A stretch of DNA of 64,000 bases from NCBI RefSeq assembly GCF_030269925.1, contig NC_085109.1:4588001-4652000 (forward strand), given 5' to 3'. The stretch comes from Bombyx mori (taxonomy: Eukaryota; Arthropoda; Insecta; Lepidoptera; Bombycidae). The notes under the pieces are model-generated. The model was given only the letters and a program-made list of their open reading frames with translations, made no database searches and was not told where the DNA came from. Positions 22,540 through 32,762 of this stretch are shown piece after piece; the stretch's first letter is position 1, and each line of letters begins with the position of its first letter. Made by a program: the position numbers and the translations under genes.

Positions 22540-23065
22540 TTTTTTCCTGTAAAGAAGTTGCTCAAACTTTCAAAAAAGCAGAAGTCTGTCGGCGCAAAGC
22601 TTGGTGAGTATAGTGGATGATGCAAAACTTCCAACCTACAAGAGCTTGTTGTAGCTTAAAGACGGTCTCTTATACCAAATTAGGTCCAGCGCTGTCGCGT
22701 AGGAGCAGTGGAGACGATAAGCCGAGGCCGGCTAGACATTCGCGAGCTTCTCCATCATTGCTTCCAGGTCCTCACAGAAAACATCCGCAGTAGTGGTAAG
22801 AAGCTGTGATTAATTATGCTGGCACTACACTATCAATTAATCATCATTACTTTTTGAAATCTCTACATTTCTATACGCAAGGCATACCTCATTTCAGTTC
22901 GTATGGCATCCACTTATTAAGTTTTTTACTTTACCTTGGATTGAGTATCGTCAATTTCCACTATCGCCTTTAATTTTTCATTGTTGAGTTTAGATTTCGG
23001 GACGCCACAGGGCTCATCTCTAGATCAAAAGTTTCATGTCGAATACCTTCAAACCAATAACGAGT
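22540..23065 (-). pseudogene. Fossil mariner transposase (DD34D type)
   Basis: On the minus strand, pieces of mariner transposase appear in order but in different frames with stops. KLNNEKLKAIVEIDDTQ (linker after the first helix-turn-helix) is near 22960, MMEKLAN around 22750, and an HPLYSPSFAPTDFCFFESL-like block near 22600 corresponds to the last catalytic motif. There it reads PSFAPTD instead of PDLAPSD. Long dead. Confidence 0.65.
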
Positions 23066-23077
23066 AGTAGCGTTCCG

Positions 23078-23201
23078 TTTTTTTTTATTGCCCTTGTAGG
23101 CAGACGAGCACACGGCCAACCTGGTGGTGAGTGGTTACCGTCGCCCATGGACTTCAGCAATTCCAGGGGCAGAGCCAAGCCGCTGCCTACCGAAAAAGCG
23201 T
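23078..23201 (-). mobile_element. CR1-type LINE 3' tail, short insertion
   Basis: Poly(T) then TTGCCCTTGTAGGCAGACG to GCCGCTGCCTACCG. GTAGCGTTC occurs just left of the T-run and again about 6 bp beyond the right end, a probable 9-bp target duplication with a few extra bases at the 5' junction. Confidence 0.7.
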
Positions 23202-23221
23202 AGCGTTCACCCCGTAAACAT

Positions 23222-23768
23222 TATTACTGTTGAGAGCCGTTTGTGCGGCATTGCTACCGCAACGGTATTCGGGTTCTATAATTACTATGTTGAAGAAATA
23301 AATGTAATCAAAATAAAACACTAATCAATAATAACTGACTGAATTTGAAAATAGAATTCTATGAATTTTTATTCTATTTATGAATTCCGATAATTGCTTA
23401 ACGCCAAGCTGTTTGCTCATTGAATCATGTACCTATTTACATAATAATAACAAAAAAATATTGTGACAAAACTAAAAGAAATAACAAATTTATTTTTCCT
23501 ACGATGTGTCCCCCGTCGGACGGATTCCTTTTGTTGATTTTAAGTTTATTTTATAGAAAAATTTAGGACTTTTACTTATCGATTGAGGCACTACAAAGTC
23601 TGCCGGGTCAGCTAGTAGAGAATAAAATAAAAAAAATACTAATCAATAATAAATGATTGAATTTGAAAATAGAGTTCTATGAATTCTTATTCTATTTATG
23701 AATTCCGGTAATTGCTTAACGCCAAGCTGTTTGCTCATTGAATCATGTATATAATAACAAAAAAATAT
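23222..23768 (+). repeat. Direct duplication (~135 bp) around a Helitron-like 3' end
   Basis: The block from ACTAATCAATAATAA through GAATTCTATGAAT... to CATTGAATCATGTA occurs at about 23321-23460 and again at about 23638-23768 with few differences. Between them lies a segment ending GCCGGGTCAGCTAG|T (23615), a Helitron-like terminus. The segment 23222-23325 (TTTGTGCGGCATTGCTACCG) also recurs inverted at about 47500-47590. Confidence 0.6.
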
Positions 23769-24639
23769 TTGTTCGTTTTGTTTTTCTGTCTCTCAACAGT
23801 AGTTTTGGTCTCACACCGGTGACTCCTAACTTACTATCTCACGTATTCCTTAGAGACAGGTGAGGCGTTATTCCATTGGATTTCACATTTCGGCTTTAGC
23901 CTAAAAATGAGCGACGAAATTCACGTTGTCATATTACTAAAATAATACACAGGTGATTTAATATGTTGTGGATTTTTTAAAAGAGATATATCTACAGAAT
24001 AGAATTGTTATTGAAGAGCTTTGCTAAATCAAAAATATGTATATTTAATACAATAAAAACGTATACAAAATCTTAAATGATCATCCAAAGGAATTACTTC
24101 GCACGAAATTTCTTAAATTCCGACGAGGTTCAGTAAACAAAAGCTTCCGACAAATAGAAACTTTATTTCACGCAAAACATTCTACTAATTGAAGATCTCC
24201 CGCAGAAAGACAAATGTCACGTCATGTTTCAGAAGTTTCTAAATTCACTCACGCAAGAAAGATACTTAGGAAATACGAGGTTGGTACATCATCAAATTTT
24301 TATATGGTTCGGCTTTTTTTAAATAGGCAATGTTATCTCCATCCAATACTTCGTTAATTTCCTGTGCACTGCAGGTCATTGTACGATTATATCAAGATAA
24401 TGGAAATAAAAATTATAATAAGTTAAGGCGCTCCCTAATCTGGATTCGAAATGACTTTTGTTCCCACACATTAGGCTTATCATAAAGTTAAAAATCGAAT
24501 GTGATATTTAAAAATATTGATAGGCCGGTGAAATTTTTATTATACATTTACGGGTATTTTAGAGAATCAATTGAACAAATCAATATAAACAATAATAGTA
24601 ATAATTGTTTTTAATTTAAAAGATTAACTACCGCCAACT
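23769..24639. other. AT-rich spacer, no gene seen
   Basis: AT-rich sequence without a recognisable reading frame or repeat border. Confidence 0.45.
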
Positions 24640-25110
24640 GAGCAGTGTTGATCCACACCATCTGAAGCCACTGTGTTCGTGTGACTATTGCGCATTTCCA
24701 GTGATTTATTTGTCGGAAATCATCCGGATCTGGAATTAATTCCCCCTGGCGGTGTTTTCCGAGCGTTGTGACATCTCCTCTTTTAAAGAGGTTGTTTTAC
24801 CCTACAAATTCGGTGGTAATCTAAGGGGTTATTCCAGATATGGCTGATAAGTGAGCTCATGAAGTTCAACCTGACCTAGTTTGCTAAGACTAGCCCTAGC
24901 AAGAGCAGTGCTTCGCAGCATATATCACCGGACTAGGATCGCGACCCAGTGAGAAAATCCAGCGGGAAACTCAGTGGGCTATGTCTATGAATTAGTTCGT
25001 CCGTTTCGACGAAGAGTTCGACGACAGTGGTTCACGAGGACGGTGAAACGGGGTTTGAGAGGAATTGTTAGCAGTAGGCAAAAGCTTGACTCTGCCCCTA
25101 GCAACTCTGG
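24640..25110 (+). repeat. Old CR1-type tail interrupted by a minus-strand jockey-family tail
   Basis: 24640-24800 matches the CR1-type copy (CATCTGAAGCCACTGTG, then GGCGGTGTTTTCCGAGCG). The match resumes at about 25065 with AGCAGTAGGCAAAAGCTTGACTCTGCC. Between them, about 24815-25050, is a reverse-oriented jockey-family tail (GCAAGAGCAGTGCTTCGCAG, AAACTCAGTGGGCTATGTC). The jockey tail therefore inserted into the CR1 copy. Both are diverged. Confidence 0.65.
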
Positions 25111-25143
25111 TATGAGTGACGACGACTACACGAGGTTGGCTGT

Positions 25144-25378
25144 TTTATTTATTTATTGCTTATGTAGGTTGTCGAGCTCGCAGCCCACCTGGTGTTAAGT
25201 GGTTACTGGAGCCTATGGACATCTACAACGTAAATGCGCCACCCACCTTGAGATATAAGTTCTAAGACCTCAATATAGTTACAACGGCTGCTCCACCCTT
25301 CAAACCGAAACGCATAAGGCAAATAGGCAGGGCGGTGGAACCTACCCGCGCGGACTTACAAGAGGTCCTACCACCAGT
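25144..25378 (-). repeat. BMC1-type repeat
   Basis: Short-form copy ending at the usual CCTACCACCAGT. A small deletion removes part of the GCATTACTGCTTCACGGC segment. It lies against the fossil CR1 copy. Confidence 0.8.
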
Positions 25379-25495
25379 CGTATGCTCGTATGGACGTTTC
25401 CCAACGAAGGCAAAAAAAAAAGATATGCCATGTCCAGTTCACTCCCAAAATGCGAAAAAAAACGGCATGCTTATTAAGACTGACAAATTTGTTCC

Positions 25496-25695
25496 TTTTT
25501 TTTTTTTATTATTGCTTAGATGAGTGGACGAGCTCACAGCCCACCTGGTGTTAAGTGGTTACTGGAGCCCATAGACATCTACAATTTAAATGCGCCACCC
25601 ACCTTGAGATATAAGTTCTAAGGTCTCAGTATAGTTACAACGGCTACCCCACCCTTCAAACCGAAACGCATTACTGCTTCACGGCAGAAATAGGA
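25496..25695 (-). repeat. BMC1-type repeat, 5'-truncated
   Basis: Long T-run then the unit on the minus strand, stopping at CGGCAGAAATAGG. The last ~50 bp before the usual boundary are missing. Confidence 0.8.
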
Positions 25696-26243
25696 GGGTT
25701 TAGGGTCCTAGTTTCACCATCGTTGTTTTTGCTCGATGACGTGCCAGTCCAATTTTTTATATTGAAATTTAAAAGCGTCATCTTATTTCAAATATTTTAT
25801 TTCGGAGCAGTATGTCGCCGAGGACTGTTAGACTGAATTACTTACTATCTCACGTTTATGTCATACTTAATCTTTACGATCTGACCCGATATAAATACGG
25901 TATGCCTATTTATTGCATATCGTGATGGTAGCCATATTTTATATGTTCAAAGTGTACTTTATCATTCTGTTTAAAATAATGTAATTTTATCAAATTGATG
26001 TTCTAAGGTACCATTAGTATTGGAACCAAAAATATGTTGAACCTATGATTCAAAATAAGTAGTGCAAAGATTGTTAAAGCAATTTGCTTGAAATAGATAT
26101 TGGCCATAGTTACAATGCTATCTGTTTTGCAATTATTATTTTCATGCAAATACCTCCTTCATACTTATTTTAAAATACTCATTATTTATGTACATACGTG
26201 TTTTATATAAATTTAATTCGACTTTTTTCAAACGTGTTTTTTA
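25696..26243. other. AT-rich spacer, no gene seen
   Basis: No reading frame or repeat border recognised. Confidence 0.45.
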
Positions 26244-26590
26244 GGATTGAGGGATTACTGGTGGCTTCGAGGCCTTTCCAGTTTCACCAGAACAGGCGAG
26301 TAAAGGCTCAACCAGAACGGGTGGGATCATAAACAACTGTCCGAGTACCTCCAAACGAGACCTAACAGCTCAAGAGCAGCTGCTTCGCGAATGAATCTAC
26401 TACCGGATCGGAATCGCGACCCGCTGAGAAGATCCTGCGAGAAACTCAGCGGGGTTTAGTTATACGTCAAAATTTCGCCGATCGAAGAGTACGGTTACCA
26501 AAGTCCTTAAGCCTGCTCCGAGTGTTAGATCTGAAGGCGTCTAATTGGATCTGATGGATCCGTAAGGACGTGTCTAGGGCTACAAACGTG
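26244..26590 (-). repeat. Diverged jockey-family LINE 3' end
   Basis: Contains CTTCGCGAATGAATCTACTACCGG, CGACCCGCTGAGAAGATCC and GAGAAACTCAGCGGG in the order of the jockey tail. The coding part upstream (to GGATCCGTAAGGACGTGT) is a more distant subfamily than the complete element. Confidence 0.6.
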
Positions 26591-27226
26591 GTATGAGCTC
26601 GCTATAAGACCTATATTGCGTCTCTTTCATTAAAATACAGATTTAAAGAAGTCCAAAAGAGACAAAACATAGTAAAGGCTTGGTTAGGTTTCACTATTTC
26701 TCATTTCATGATTTATTGTTTATTATTCTATTACTAAATCTCAGCCGTTTTTAATAATTAAGTTCTTATAAGTCGAAAGTACTTTAACCCCCTCACTTGT
26801 ATTTAATCTAAAACATTGAACAACTAACTTTAGTATAAATTAGGTTTCGATTTCCATTGTTTTGATTTTCATCGAAGGCAAGCCATAAATCCTCCTTTAA
26901 ATTTCTGATTGGCTAAAATATCGTGACTTTAATGAAATTCCTCGTGAAACTGTCAACAAAGTAACTTTGGAGATTATTACTTTCAAATTAATTAATATCG
27001 GCTATTGAAATATATAACAGCATGTTTTATTATCGCCCAGAAGTTTAGACAAAGTGGTCTGAACTAATTAAACGCTCTGAGTGTTGTTATTTGTAAATAA
27101 TTCGAATGGTATGGAAATAATATTTGACAAGTGAAAGGAATTTAAAAAAAAATTGATTCCGCAGACATATGTTCGTAACGAAGTCATCTCGGACAACTTT
27201 AAATAAATTTCCACTAATTAAATAAA

Positions 27227-27540
27227 CTAGAGGTCCCGCAGTAGTCGAAATTCGACTATCATTAATTGGATGAATAAGTTTGTCACACAAGGTGGGCCGA
27301 CGACCTATTGAGGTTCGCGGGGATCCGCTGGATGCAGGCAGCGCAGGACCGATCTTTGTGGCGAGGCTTGAGGGAGGCCTATGTCCAGCAGTGGACGTCC
27401 ATGGGCTGATAGAATAGAATAGAATAGAAAATAAGTTTGTCCACTATGTTATGATTGTATTTTATACTTCTATAATCACAAATTCCGCCACGGCTACACT
27501 ATAAAAAAATATTAATACAGACAAACAATATTTAATCTAT
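27227..27540 (-). mobile_element. Helitron fragment carrying a LINE-tail insertion
   Basis: The left edge reads CTAGAGGTCCCGCAGTAG followed by the palindrome TCGAAATTCGA, i.e. on the minus strand a 3' hairpin then ...CTAG. This is the Helitron 3' signature. The same sequence starts at 59620. The Helitron is split by the insertion at 27285-27429 and resumes with CCACTATGTTATGATTGTATTTT, as in the unsplit copy at 59620-59780. Confidence 0.7.
27285..27429 (+). mobile_element. LINE 3' end (145 bp) with 12-bp target duplication
   Basis: AATAAGTTTGTC flanks the insert at 27273-27284 and 27430-27441. The insert encodes a short C-terminal peptide ending EAYVQQWTSMG and stop (TGA), followed by a pentamer tail of GAATA repeats instead of poly(A). 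Such microsatellite tails are seen in RTE-like LINEs; the exact clade is an inference. Confidence 0.75.
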
Positions 27541-27773
27541 TCTCAATTTGACAACAGACGTCAAGTTTTTTTTTTCTCTCCTACCTATGCTGATAGCCTT
27601 GAGAGGCTATTTCAGCTTCGCCCTAACGTTAGTAGGTGAGCTCGCGGGGCTCAACCGGAGAGTTGCTAACACTGACCCTAGCAAGAGCAGTGCTTCGCAG
27701 AATCTACCACCGGATCGGAAACGCGACCCACTGAGAAGATCCGGCGAGAAACTCAGTGGGCTGTGTCTATGGG

Positions 27774-30659
27774 TTAGTTCGCTCGTCGAGCCCTTCGTCG
27801 CAAGCGACGGGTTCGACGAGGACGGTGACCGGTGCTTGTGGTGCCTAAGAGCACCGTTAATGGATCAGGGGGATCCGTAATGACGTGCTTTGGGCGACGT
27901 CGACGGTTTACCATTCGGTCTACTGGGTCGGGTATGTAATTTCCAGCGGCTACGATGAGAGGGTTCTCATGTCGTGCCGCCTTCTCAAAATGGCGCAGCG
28001 ATGCCGACTGTAGATACTTACTAAGAGAGTCGAGCTCCAGGTCATCGTGGAGATCCACATTCCTAAGGAACCATGGCGCTCCGACGGCTATCCTGCAGAA
28101 TCGTGATTGAATAACCTGAAGGGATTTCAAGTGGGTGCGGGCTGAGTGAGCGAACACTACGCTTGCATACGTCATGACGGGGCGTATACAAGTTTTGTAG
28201 AGAGTTACCTTATTGCGGAGGGACAGTTTGCTTCGACTACAAAGCATTGGATAGAGTCGTCCTAGAATAAACGCGGCGCGGTCGCGAACCGTTTTTATAT
28301 GGGGACGGAATGTCATCCCTCTGTCGAGGGTGACGCCTAGATATTTGACCTTCGAGACCCACGGTATGGGCTGGCCAAAGAGAGTGATGGGACTAACGGC
28401 GGAGGTGTTTGCGCGCCTACTACGGAGTGGGATGCTCGAAGTGATGTTCGGAGGGCGACCCCTTTTGAAGAGCACCGCTGCGCTTTTCGTGGGGTTGATG
28501 TCTATTCGCCACTTCCGGAACCACTGTCCCATGGTGGCTACTGCGATCTGGAGTCGCCGATGAACCAGCGACATCTTCCTACACGAGTAGTAGATAGCCG
28601 TGTCATCGGCGAAGAGCGCTAGATGGGTCTCCGGAGACCGGGGTATATCATTGATATACAAACTAAATAATAACGGGGAGAGCGCGGAGCCTTGCGGGAC
28701 TCCGGCGGTCAGTGGACGGGGACGAGAACGAGTTCCCTCTACTCGATATCGAAACGAACGGTTCGACAAGAAGTCTCGTATGATGAGCACGAGTCTGTCT
28801 GGCACTCCCATGTTGTACAGTTTATAAATTAAACCGTTGTGCCAGACTTTGTCGAACGCCTTCGCGATGTCGAAGAAGAGGGCGCCGGTCGGGATTTGTT
28901 TACGCCTATTTAGTCCTATCAGAATGTGCTCCGTGAGGCGGTGCACTTGTTGTACGCACGAGTGTTTAGAGCGGAATCCGAACTGTTCGTCTATGAGAAT
29001 TTTGTTCGCGGTAACAAAATCCCAGAGGCGTTTCCTAAGGAGCCGTTCGTAAATTTTTCCTATCGTCGAGAGGAGACTAATCGGACGGTAACTAGAAGTT
29101 TCGTTTGTCGGTTTGCCCGGCTTATGTATACCGATAACGTCCGCTTCTTTCCACACCGCGGGAAAGATGCAGTGCGTCATAGCGGCATTTAAAATTGTAG
29201 CCAACATTGCTATCAGTTGGACTGGCAAGAGTTTTAGCGCGCGGTTGTGGATGCCGTCGGAGCCGGGTGCCTTCCTAGGTTGGAGGTTGTGGATCGCGTC
29301 TGTAACTTCGTTAGTGGTAATGGGGGGTAACGCGTCCGAGGGCGGCAGGGAAGCTCTGCGCTCGACCTCCCTGTCGACTAACTCGGTGTGTTCGGGGTCC
29401 GCGTGTTGAGTGCTGGTGGTGCACTGCTCTTGCAGTGCATCGGCAAGCAGCTCAGCCTTGTCATCGTCATCGAATGCCGGTGGTTGGCCTGAAGGGCGTA
29501 CGAGGGGAGGCATAGTAGCGGTAGTTTCGGATTTGAGAGTCCTAGCTAGTCGCCAGTATGCTTGGTGGGAGGGCGCGAGTTGTTCTAAATAACTATGCCA
29601 ATTATCGTTACGCGCGTCGCTTAAGCGGGAGTGGACTTCGCGTTGTAGACGACGCATCCGAATCCGGTTTGAATGCGTGGGAAGACGATCGTAGGCCCGG
29701 ATTGCCGCGTTCCTAACTCTTAAGAGATTCCTAAGATCGGGGGACAGTCTGATGCGGTGGAAGCTGTCCTCCACATCGACTTCTTTTGAAGATCTAATGA
29801 TCGCGGAAGAGATGTGATCGGTAATGATGTTTATGGATTCGACGGTGTCCTCGGGGGATGGATTCGAATCCGGGCCGCAAGGGAGGATTGGTGGAGCGGC
29901 GTCGGCTAGGCACGTGCCCAGCTTATTCCAATCCACCATGGTCCTCGTAACAGTGACTGGGTTGTGAGGGCGACCGAGCTGCATAACGACAGGTCGGTGG
30001 TCTGAGTCGAGCTCTGACATTGCTTCGATGGAACGCAAGCGCAGAGTTACGTTCCTAAGCAATGCCAGGTCTATAGTGCTCGGACGGAGCGCGATGTTAT
30101 ACGGATAACATGTTGGAGTTGGGGGACCGACTATTTCGAAGGTGAGGTCGTCTATAAACGCGTCGAGACGCCTACCGTTCACGTTTGTACGATGGCAATT
30201 CCACCTAGTGTGGTGGCAATTTAAATCGCCTGCCAGGATGACGGAGTCTCCCATGCCGAACAGTGACTCGATGTCACTGCTCAGGAGGGGCTTGTCCGGG
30301 GGGAGATAAACGGATGCGATGACGATCGGCTGGTGTCCCGTCAGCGAGATACGGCACACTGACGCCTCGATATGTAAGAGCGAGGGAGTATCGAGAGGGA
30401 CAACGTGCAGGGCCCGTCTATAGTAAATGGCAGTCCCGCCTTTGGAGGCGGTGAGTCTGTCATTCCTAACCATGACGTAGTTCGCGACTTTCGGGTCGCG
30501 ACGCGAGGGCTTCAGACAGGTCTCCTGCACTAATAAGATATCTATAAGATTGTCGCGGAGGAATTCGAAAATTTGATCGCGTTGCCGCGCGAGTCCGTTA
30601 GCATTGTAGAATGCTAACGTAAGGGAATACGGTTTTTCTCTACCTTTTTGCGCCAGTGA
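27774..30659 (-). CDS. Jockey-clade ORF2: AP-like endonuclease and reverse transcriptase
   Basis: The frame opens after a TAA at 30660-30662 and runs 961 codons. It has no ATG near its start, and begins in the endonuclease with LAFYNANGLARQRD and LLVQETC. Numbered from the GTG at 30530, endonuclease residues continue with GDLN (101-104), the T/S-D block near 150-154 and SDH (176-178). RT motifs: YRPISLLST (481), FFDIAKAFDKVWH (552), VPQGSALSPLLF (611) and catalytic FADD (640-643). The C-terminus is Arg-rich (RRLRRRARRAN). All catalytic residues I can check are present. It should nick target DNA and prime reverse transcription there. It is in the same frame as ORF1 with two stops between, so its translation start is unclear. 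Confidence 0.93.
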   Translation of the reverse strand, partial: SLAQKGREKPYSLTLAFYNANGLARQRDQIFEFLRDNLIDILLVQETCLKPSRRDPKVANYVMVRNDRLTASKGGTAIYYRRALHVVPLDTPSLLHIEASVCRISLTGHQPIVIASVYLPPDKPLLSSDIESLFGMGDSVILAGDLNCHHTRWNCHRTNVNGRRLDAFIDDLTFEIVGPPTPTCYPYNIALRPSTIDLALLRNVTLRLRSIEAMSELDSDHRPVVMQLGRPHNPVTVTRTMVDWNKLGTCLADAAPPILPCGPDSNPSPEDTVESINIITDHISSAIIRSSKEVDVEDSFHRIRLSPDLRNLLRVRNAAIRAYDRLPTHSNRIRMRRLQREVHSRLSDARNDNWHSYLEQLAPSHQAYWRLARTLKSETTATMPPLVRPSGQPPAFDDDDKAELLADALQEQCTTSTQHADPEHTELVDREVERRASLPPSDALPPITTNEVTDAIHNLQPRKAPGSDGIHNRALKLLPVQLIAMLATILNAAMTHCIFPAVWKEADVIGIHKPGKPTNETSSYRPISLLSTIGKIYERLLRKRLWDFVTANKILIDEQFGFRSKHSCVQQVHRLTEHILIGLNRRKQIPTGALFFDIAKAFDKVWHNGLIYKLYNMGVPDRLVLIIRDFLSNRSFRYRVEGTRSRPRPLTAGVPQGSALSPLLFSLYINDIPRSPETHLALFADDTAIYYSCRKMSLVHRRLQIAVATMGQWFRKWRIDINPTKSAAVLFKRGRPPNITSSIPLRSRRANTSAVSPITLFGQPIPWVSKVKYLGVTLDRGMTFRPHIKTVRDRAAFILGRLYPMLCSRSKLSLRNKVTLYKTCIRPVMTYASVVFAHSARTHLKSLQVIQSRFCRIAVGAPWFLRNVDLHDDLELDSLSKYLQSASLRHFEKAARHENPLIVAAGNYIPDPVDRMVNRRRRPKHVITDPPDPLTVLLGTTSTGHRPRRTRRLRRRARRAN

Positions 30660-30674
30660 TTACCGGTAAAGATT

Positions 30675-32306
30675 TTATAACGTACGCGACACGGACTCGT
30701 AAACGTCCATGTGATCGAACGCGGCCGCGAGCCGCTGTTCGGGGGTTGTCGACCTACGGATAGCGTCAGCGAACGATCGCAGACGGTCGAAGTTCACCGC
30801 GGTGACGAAGTCGCGCACGAGCGCGAAGTCGTTGGCGGCAGAGGGTTGCGGGGGACGGAACGCGGGCGCGGGGCGAGGTGCGAGCAGGGGCTGAGGCGCG
30901 GGGCGTGTCGCGAGCGGGGGCGGGGGTGCGGTTTGCGTTCCCGCCTTCGTATACGGCAGCGGCTTTTTCCACGCTGAAACCGTGGGAACTGCAGCCGGCA
31001 CGAAGGCAGGTTTCGGCACTGAGGGTGCCGAAGTCTTTGGGCCGACGGTTCGCGGAGCTGGGAGGGTTGAACGCTTGCGCGGAGCCCTAGGACATCCACG
31101 GTAGTTCGCGGGGTGCCCTTGCTTAAGGCATAGGACACAACTTGGGGGTTCGGTCGCGGTTTCCCTATCTCTAACGCAATCTAACGTAGCGTGATCGCCG
31201 AGGCACTTCACGCAGCGGGGACGCGCGTGGCAATTACGCGCCGAGTGGCCATAGAGTTGGCACCTGTAGCACTGCCCGGGAGTGCCACGCTTATGGGGGG
31301 CTTCGATCGAGATCCCGGATAGGCCGCAAATTGTCGTGAGACATGCGATCTTCTTTTTGGCCTCCGGGGTGGGTTCTAGAGCTACCAGGATCATGTTGTA
31401 GGGCTGCTTGCCCCGCCCACTGTGCATCCGGTGCACGCTAACTAACGGGAGGGACTGAGCGGTCAGATCCTCCTTTATGTAATCGATGTCTAACTCCTTA
31501 GGGACTCCGCGTATCACTACGCGGAGCTCGCGGTCCTCCTGAAGAGCATAGGTGTGAAAACCTATGTTCTCCTTTCGGAGGTATGAAGAGAGGGCCCTAT
31601 GGTCGCCCGGCGTTGCGACCTTTATCTGAATCCCATGCGCGACGTTACGCGCATGGGTGTAATTAATTTTGTTGGCCTGAAGGGCCTGAGACACGCGATT
31701 CCACGCTGTCTTCTCTTGAAGTATCACCGGGGGCGGGGCAGCTACTTTAGGAGCGGGCGCGGGCTTGGGACGCGGCGGCGGGGTTACGCGGCGAGCGGAG
31801 TCCGACTCCGGTGTCACGACTACCTGCGGGCGGGAGGCGGTCGCGGATTTAGTTTGCTTCGTCGTGGAGCTCCGGGACTCCACGGCGCGAGAACGCTTTT
31901 TACCGCGCGTTACGGTTTGGAACCCATCCGAGGTTCCAGGCTGAGGGCTAGACGCGGATTCGAAATCCATCTCCGATTCGGTATCGGAGCCTGAACTCGA
32001 AACGATCGAGGTCGCGACGGACGAAGCGCGCGATGACGTAAACGACGCGGGCGCGGGCGTGGGGGTAGCGTTAGGCGCTATGTGAGCCGCATCGTCGGAA
32101 CGTGCGCTCGAACTTAACGCGGCGGCGGGGGGCGCGCGGCGTGCCTCCGAGGCACGGTTGAGAAACGCGGCGACGGACGCGGGGGGAGAGGGATTGCCAC
32201 GAGAGGCCCTATACCTAACGTACTCGGCCCTAATTGTCGGGTACCTTTCCCGGAGGAACCCGACAAAATCACTGTCACTGATAACACTTTCACTGATTTC
32301 TTCCAT
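30675..32306 (-). CDS. Jockey-clade ORF1: gag-like RNA-binding protein
   Basis: I chose the first ATG (32304-32306, MEEISESVISDSDF), giving 543 aa. The frame is open 50 codons further upstream but only with non-ATG starts. The N-terminal third is low-complexity Ser/Ala/Pro/Arg. From about residue 200 there is an RNA-recognition-like region with the pre-zinc-knuckle block (ELRVVIRGVPKELD, IEAPHKRGTPGQ). Three zinc knuckles follow: C346-C349-H354-C359, C365-C368-H372-C377 and C390-C393-H398-C405. A Pro/Ala-rich tail closes it. By family knowledge it coats the element RNA. It lies 15 nt upstream of the ORF2 open frame. Confidence 0.92.
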   Translation of the reverse strand: MEEISESVISDSDFVGFLRERYPTIRAEYVRYRASRGNPSPPASVAAFLNRASEARRAPPAAALSSSARSDDAAHIAPNATPTPAPASFTSSRASSVATSIVSSSGSDTESEMDFESASSPQPGTSDGFQTVTRGKKRSRAVESRSSTTKQTKSATASRPQVVVTPESDSARRVTPPPRPKPAPAPKVAAPPPVILQEKTAWNRVSQALQANKINYTHARNVAHGIQIKVATPGDHRALSSYLRKENIGFHTYALQEDRELRVVIRGVPKELDIDYIKEDLTAQSLPLVSVHRMHSGRGKQPYNMILVALEPTPEAKKKIACLTTICGLSGISIEAPHKRGTPGQCYRCQLYGHSARNCHARPRCVKCLGDHATLDCVRDRETATEPPSCVLCLKQGHPANYRGCPRAPRKRSTLPAPRTVGPKTSAPSVPKPAFVPAAVPTVSAWKKPLPYTKAGTQTAPPPPLATRPAPQPLLAPRPAPAFRPPQPSAANDFALVRDFVTAVNFDRLRSFADAIRRSTTPEQRLAAAFDHMDVYESVSRTL

Positions 32307-32689
32307 TTTTCCTGTCTTCTTGCCCGGGGGGGGCGGCCCCGGGACTTTTGTTGAACTCGCCGAAAGGCGAGGCCCCGGATAGGATTTGTAACCCCCCTGT
32401 GCTGCAGGACAGCAAGGAGCAGGGGGGGGGGAATGCCTATGCCGTGAAAACGGCAATCGGCGGGGAAAAGGAAAGGAACCCGCTCGGGCTGTATAGTGCT
32501 ACAGCAGGCAGAATCGCGAGCGGGGGTCTAGTCTTGAAAAAGACTGTTGTTTTGGGAAGGGTTAGGAAATCGCTAGCCTGTGAGTGCCACAGGAAGCCTG
32601 ATCGTAGCGATTGGTTTTGCCTTGAAAAAGGCAGTTGGTAAAGGATGGGTTCGCGGTTACAACACTTTAGCGCACAAAAATGGACTCCG

Positions 32690-32762
32690 AGACGCAAATC
32701 GCAAGCGACCAACGGATCGGCACGTCCGCACTACTGAATTGTAAGCACGATGTATTCACGGT
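32690..32762 (-). promoter_or_regulatory. Likely internal promoter at the 5' end of the jockey element
   Basis: Jockey-clade elements use a TATA-less Pol II promoter lying inside the transcribed 5' end, with an initiator and a downstream element. Here GGACGTG (minus strand, 32727-32721) lies 36-42 nt from the element start and TCAGT at 32737-32733. The motif looks like a downstream promoter element, but its spacing from the 5' end is a few bases more than usual. An inference only. Confidence 0.35.

Larger units (their letters stand above)
27566..32762 (-). mobile_element. Complete jockey-clade LINE, ORF1 and ORF2 open
   Basis: GACGTCAAG occurs at 27557-27565 and 32763-32771, exactly at the two ends. 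This perfect 9-bp target duplication gives a 5197-bp element on the minus strand. From its 5' end: a ~456-nt 5' UTR, ORF1 (gag-like, zinc knuckles), ORF2 (AP-endonuclease plus RT), a short 3' UTR and a 10-base poly(A), seen as T at 27566-27575. Several truncated relatives lie in this window (3683, 51750, 55224 and others). The intact frames and clean duplication make it a recent insertion. The copy at 55224-55670 is almost identical where they overlap. Confidence 0.95.

Noticed and set aside
28330..32640. Plus-strand open frames across the jockey element
   Set aside because: Antisense shadows of ORF1 and ORF2, with no motif of their own.
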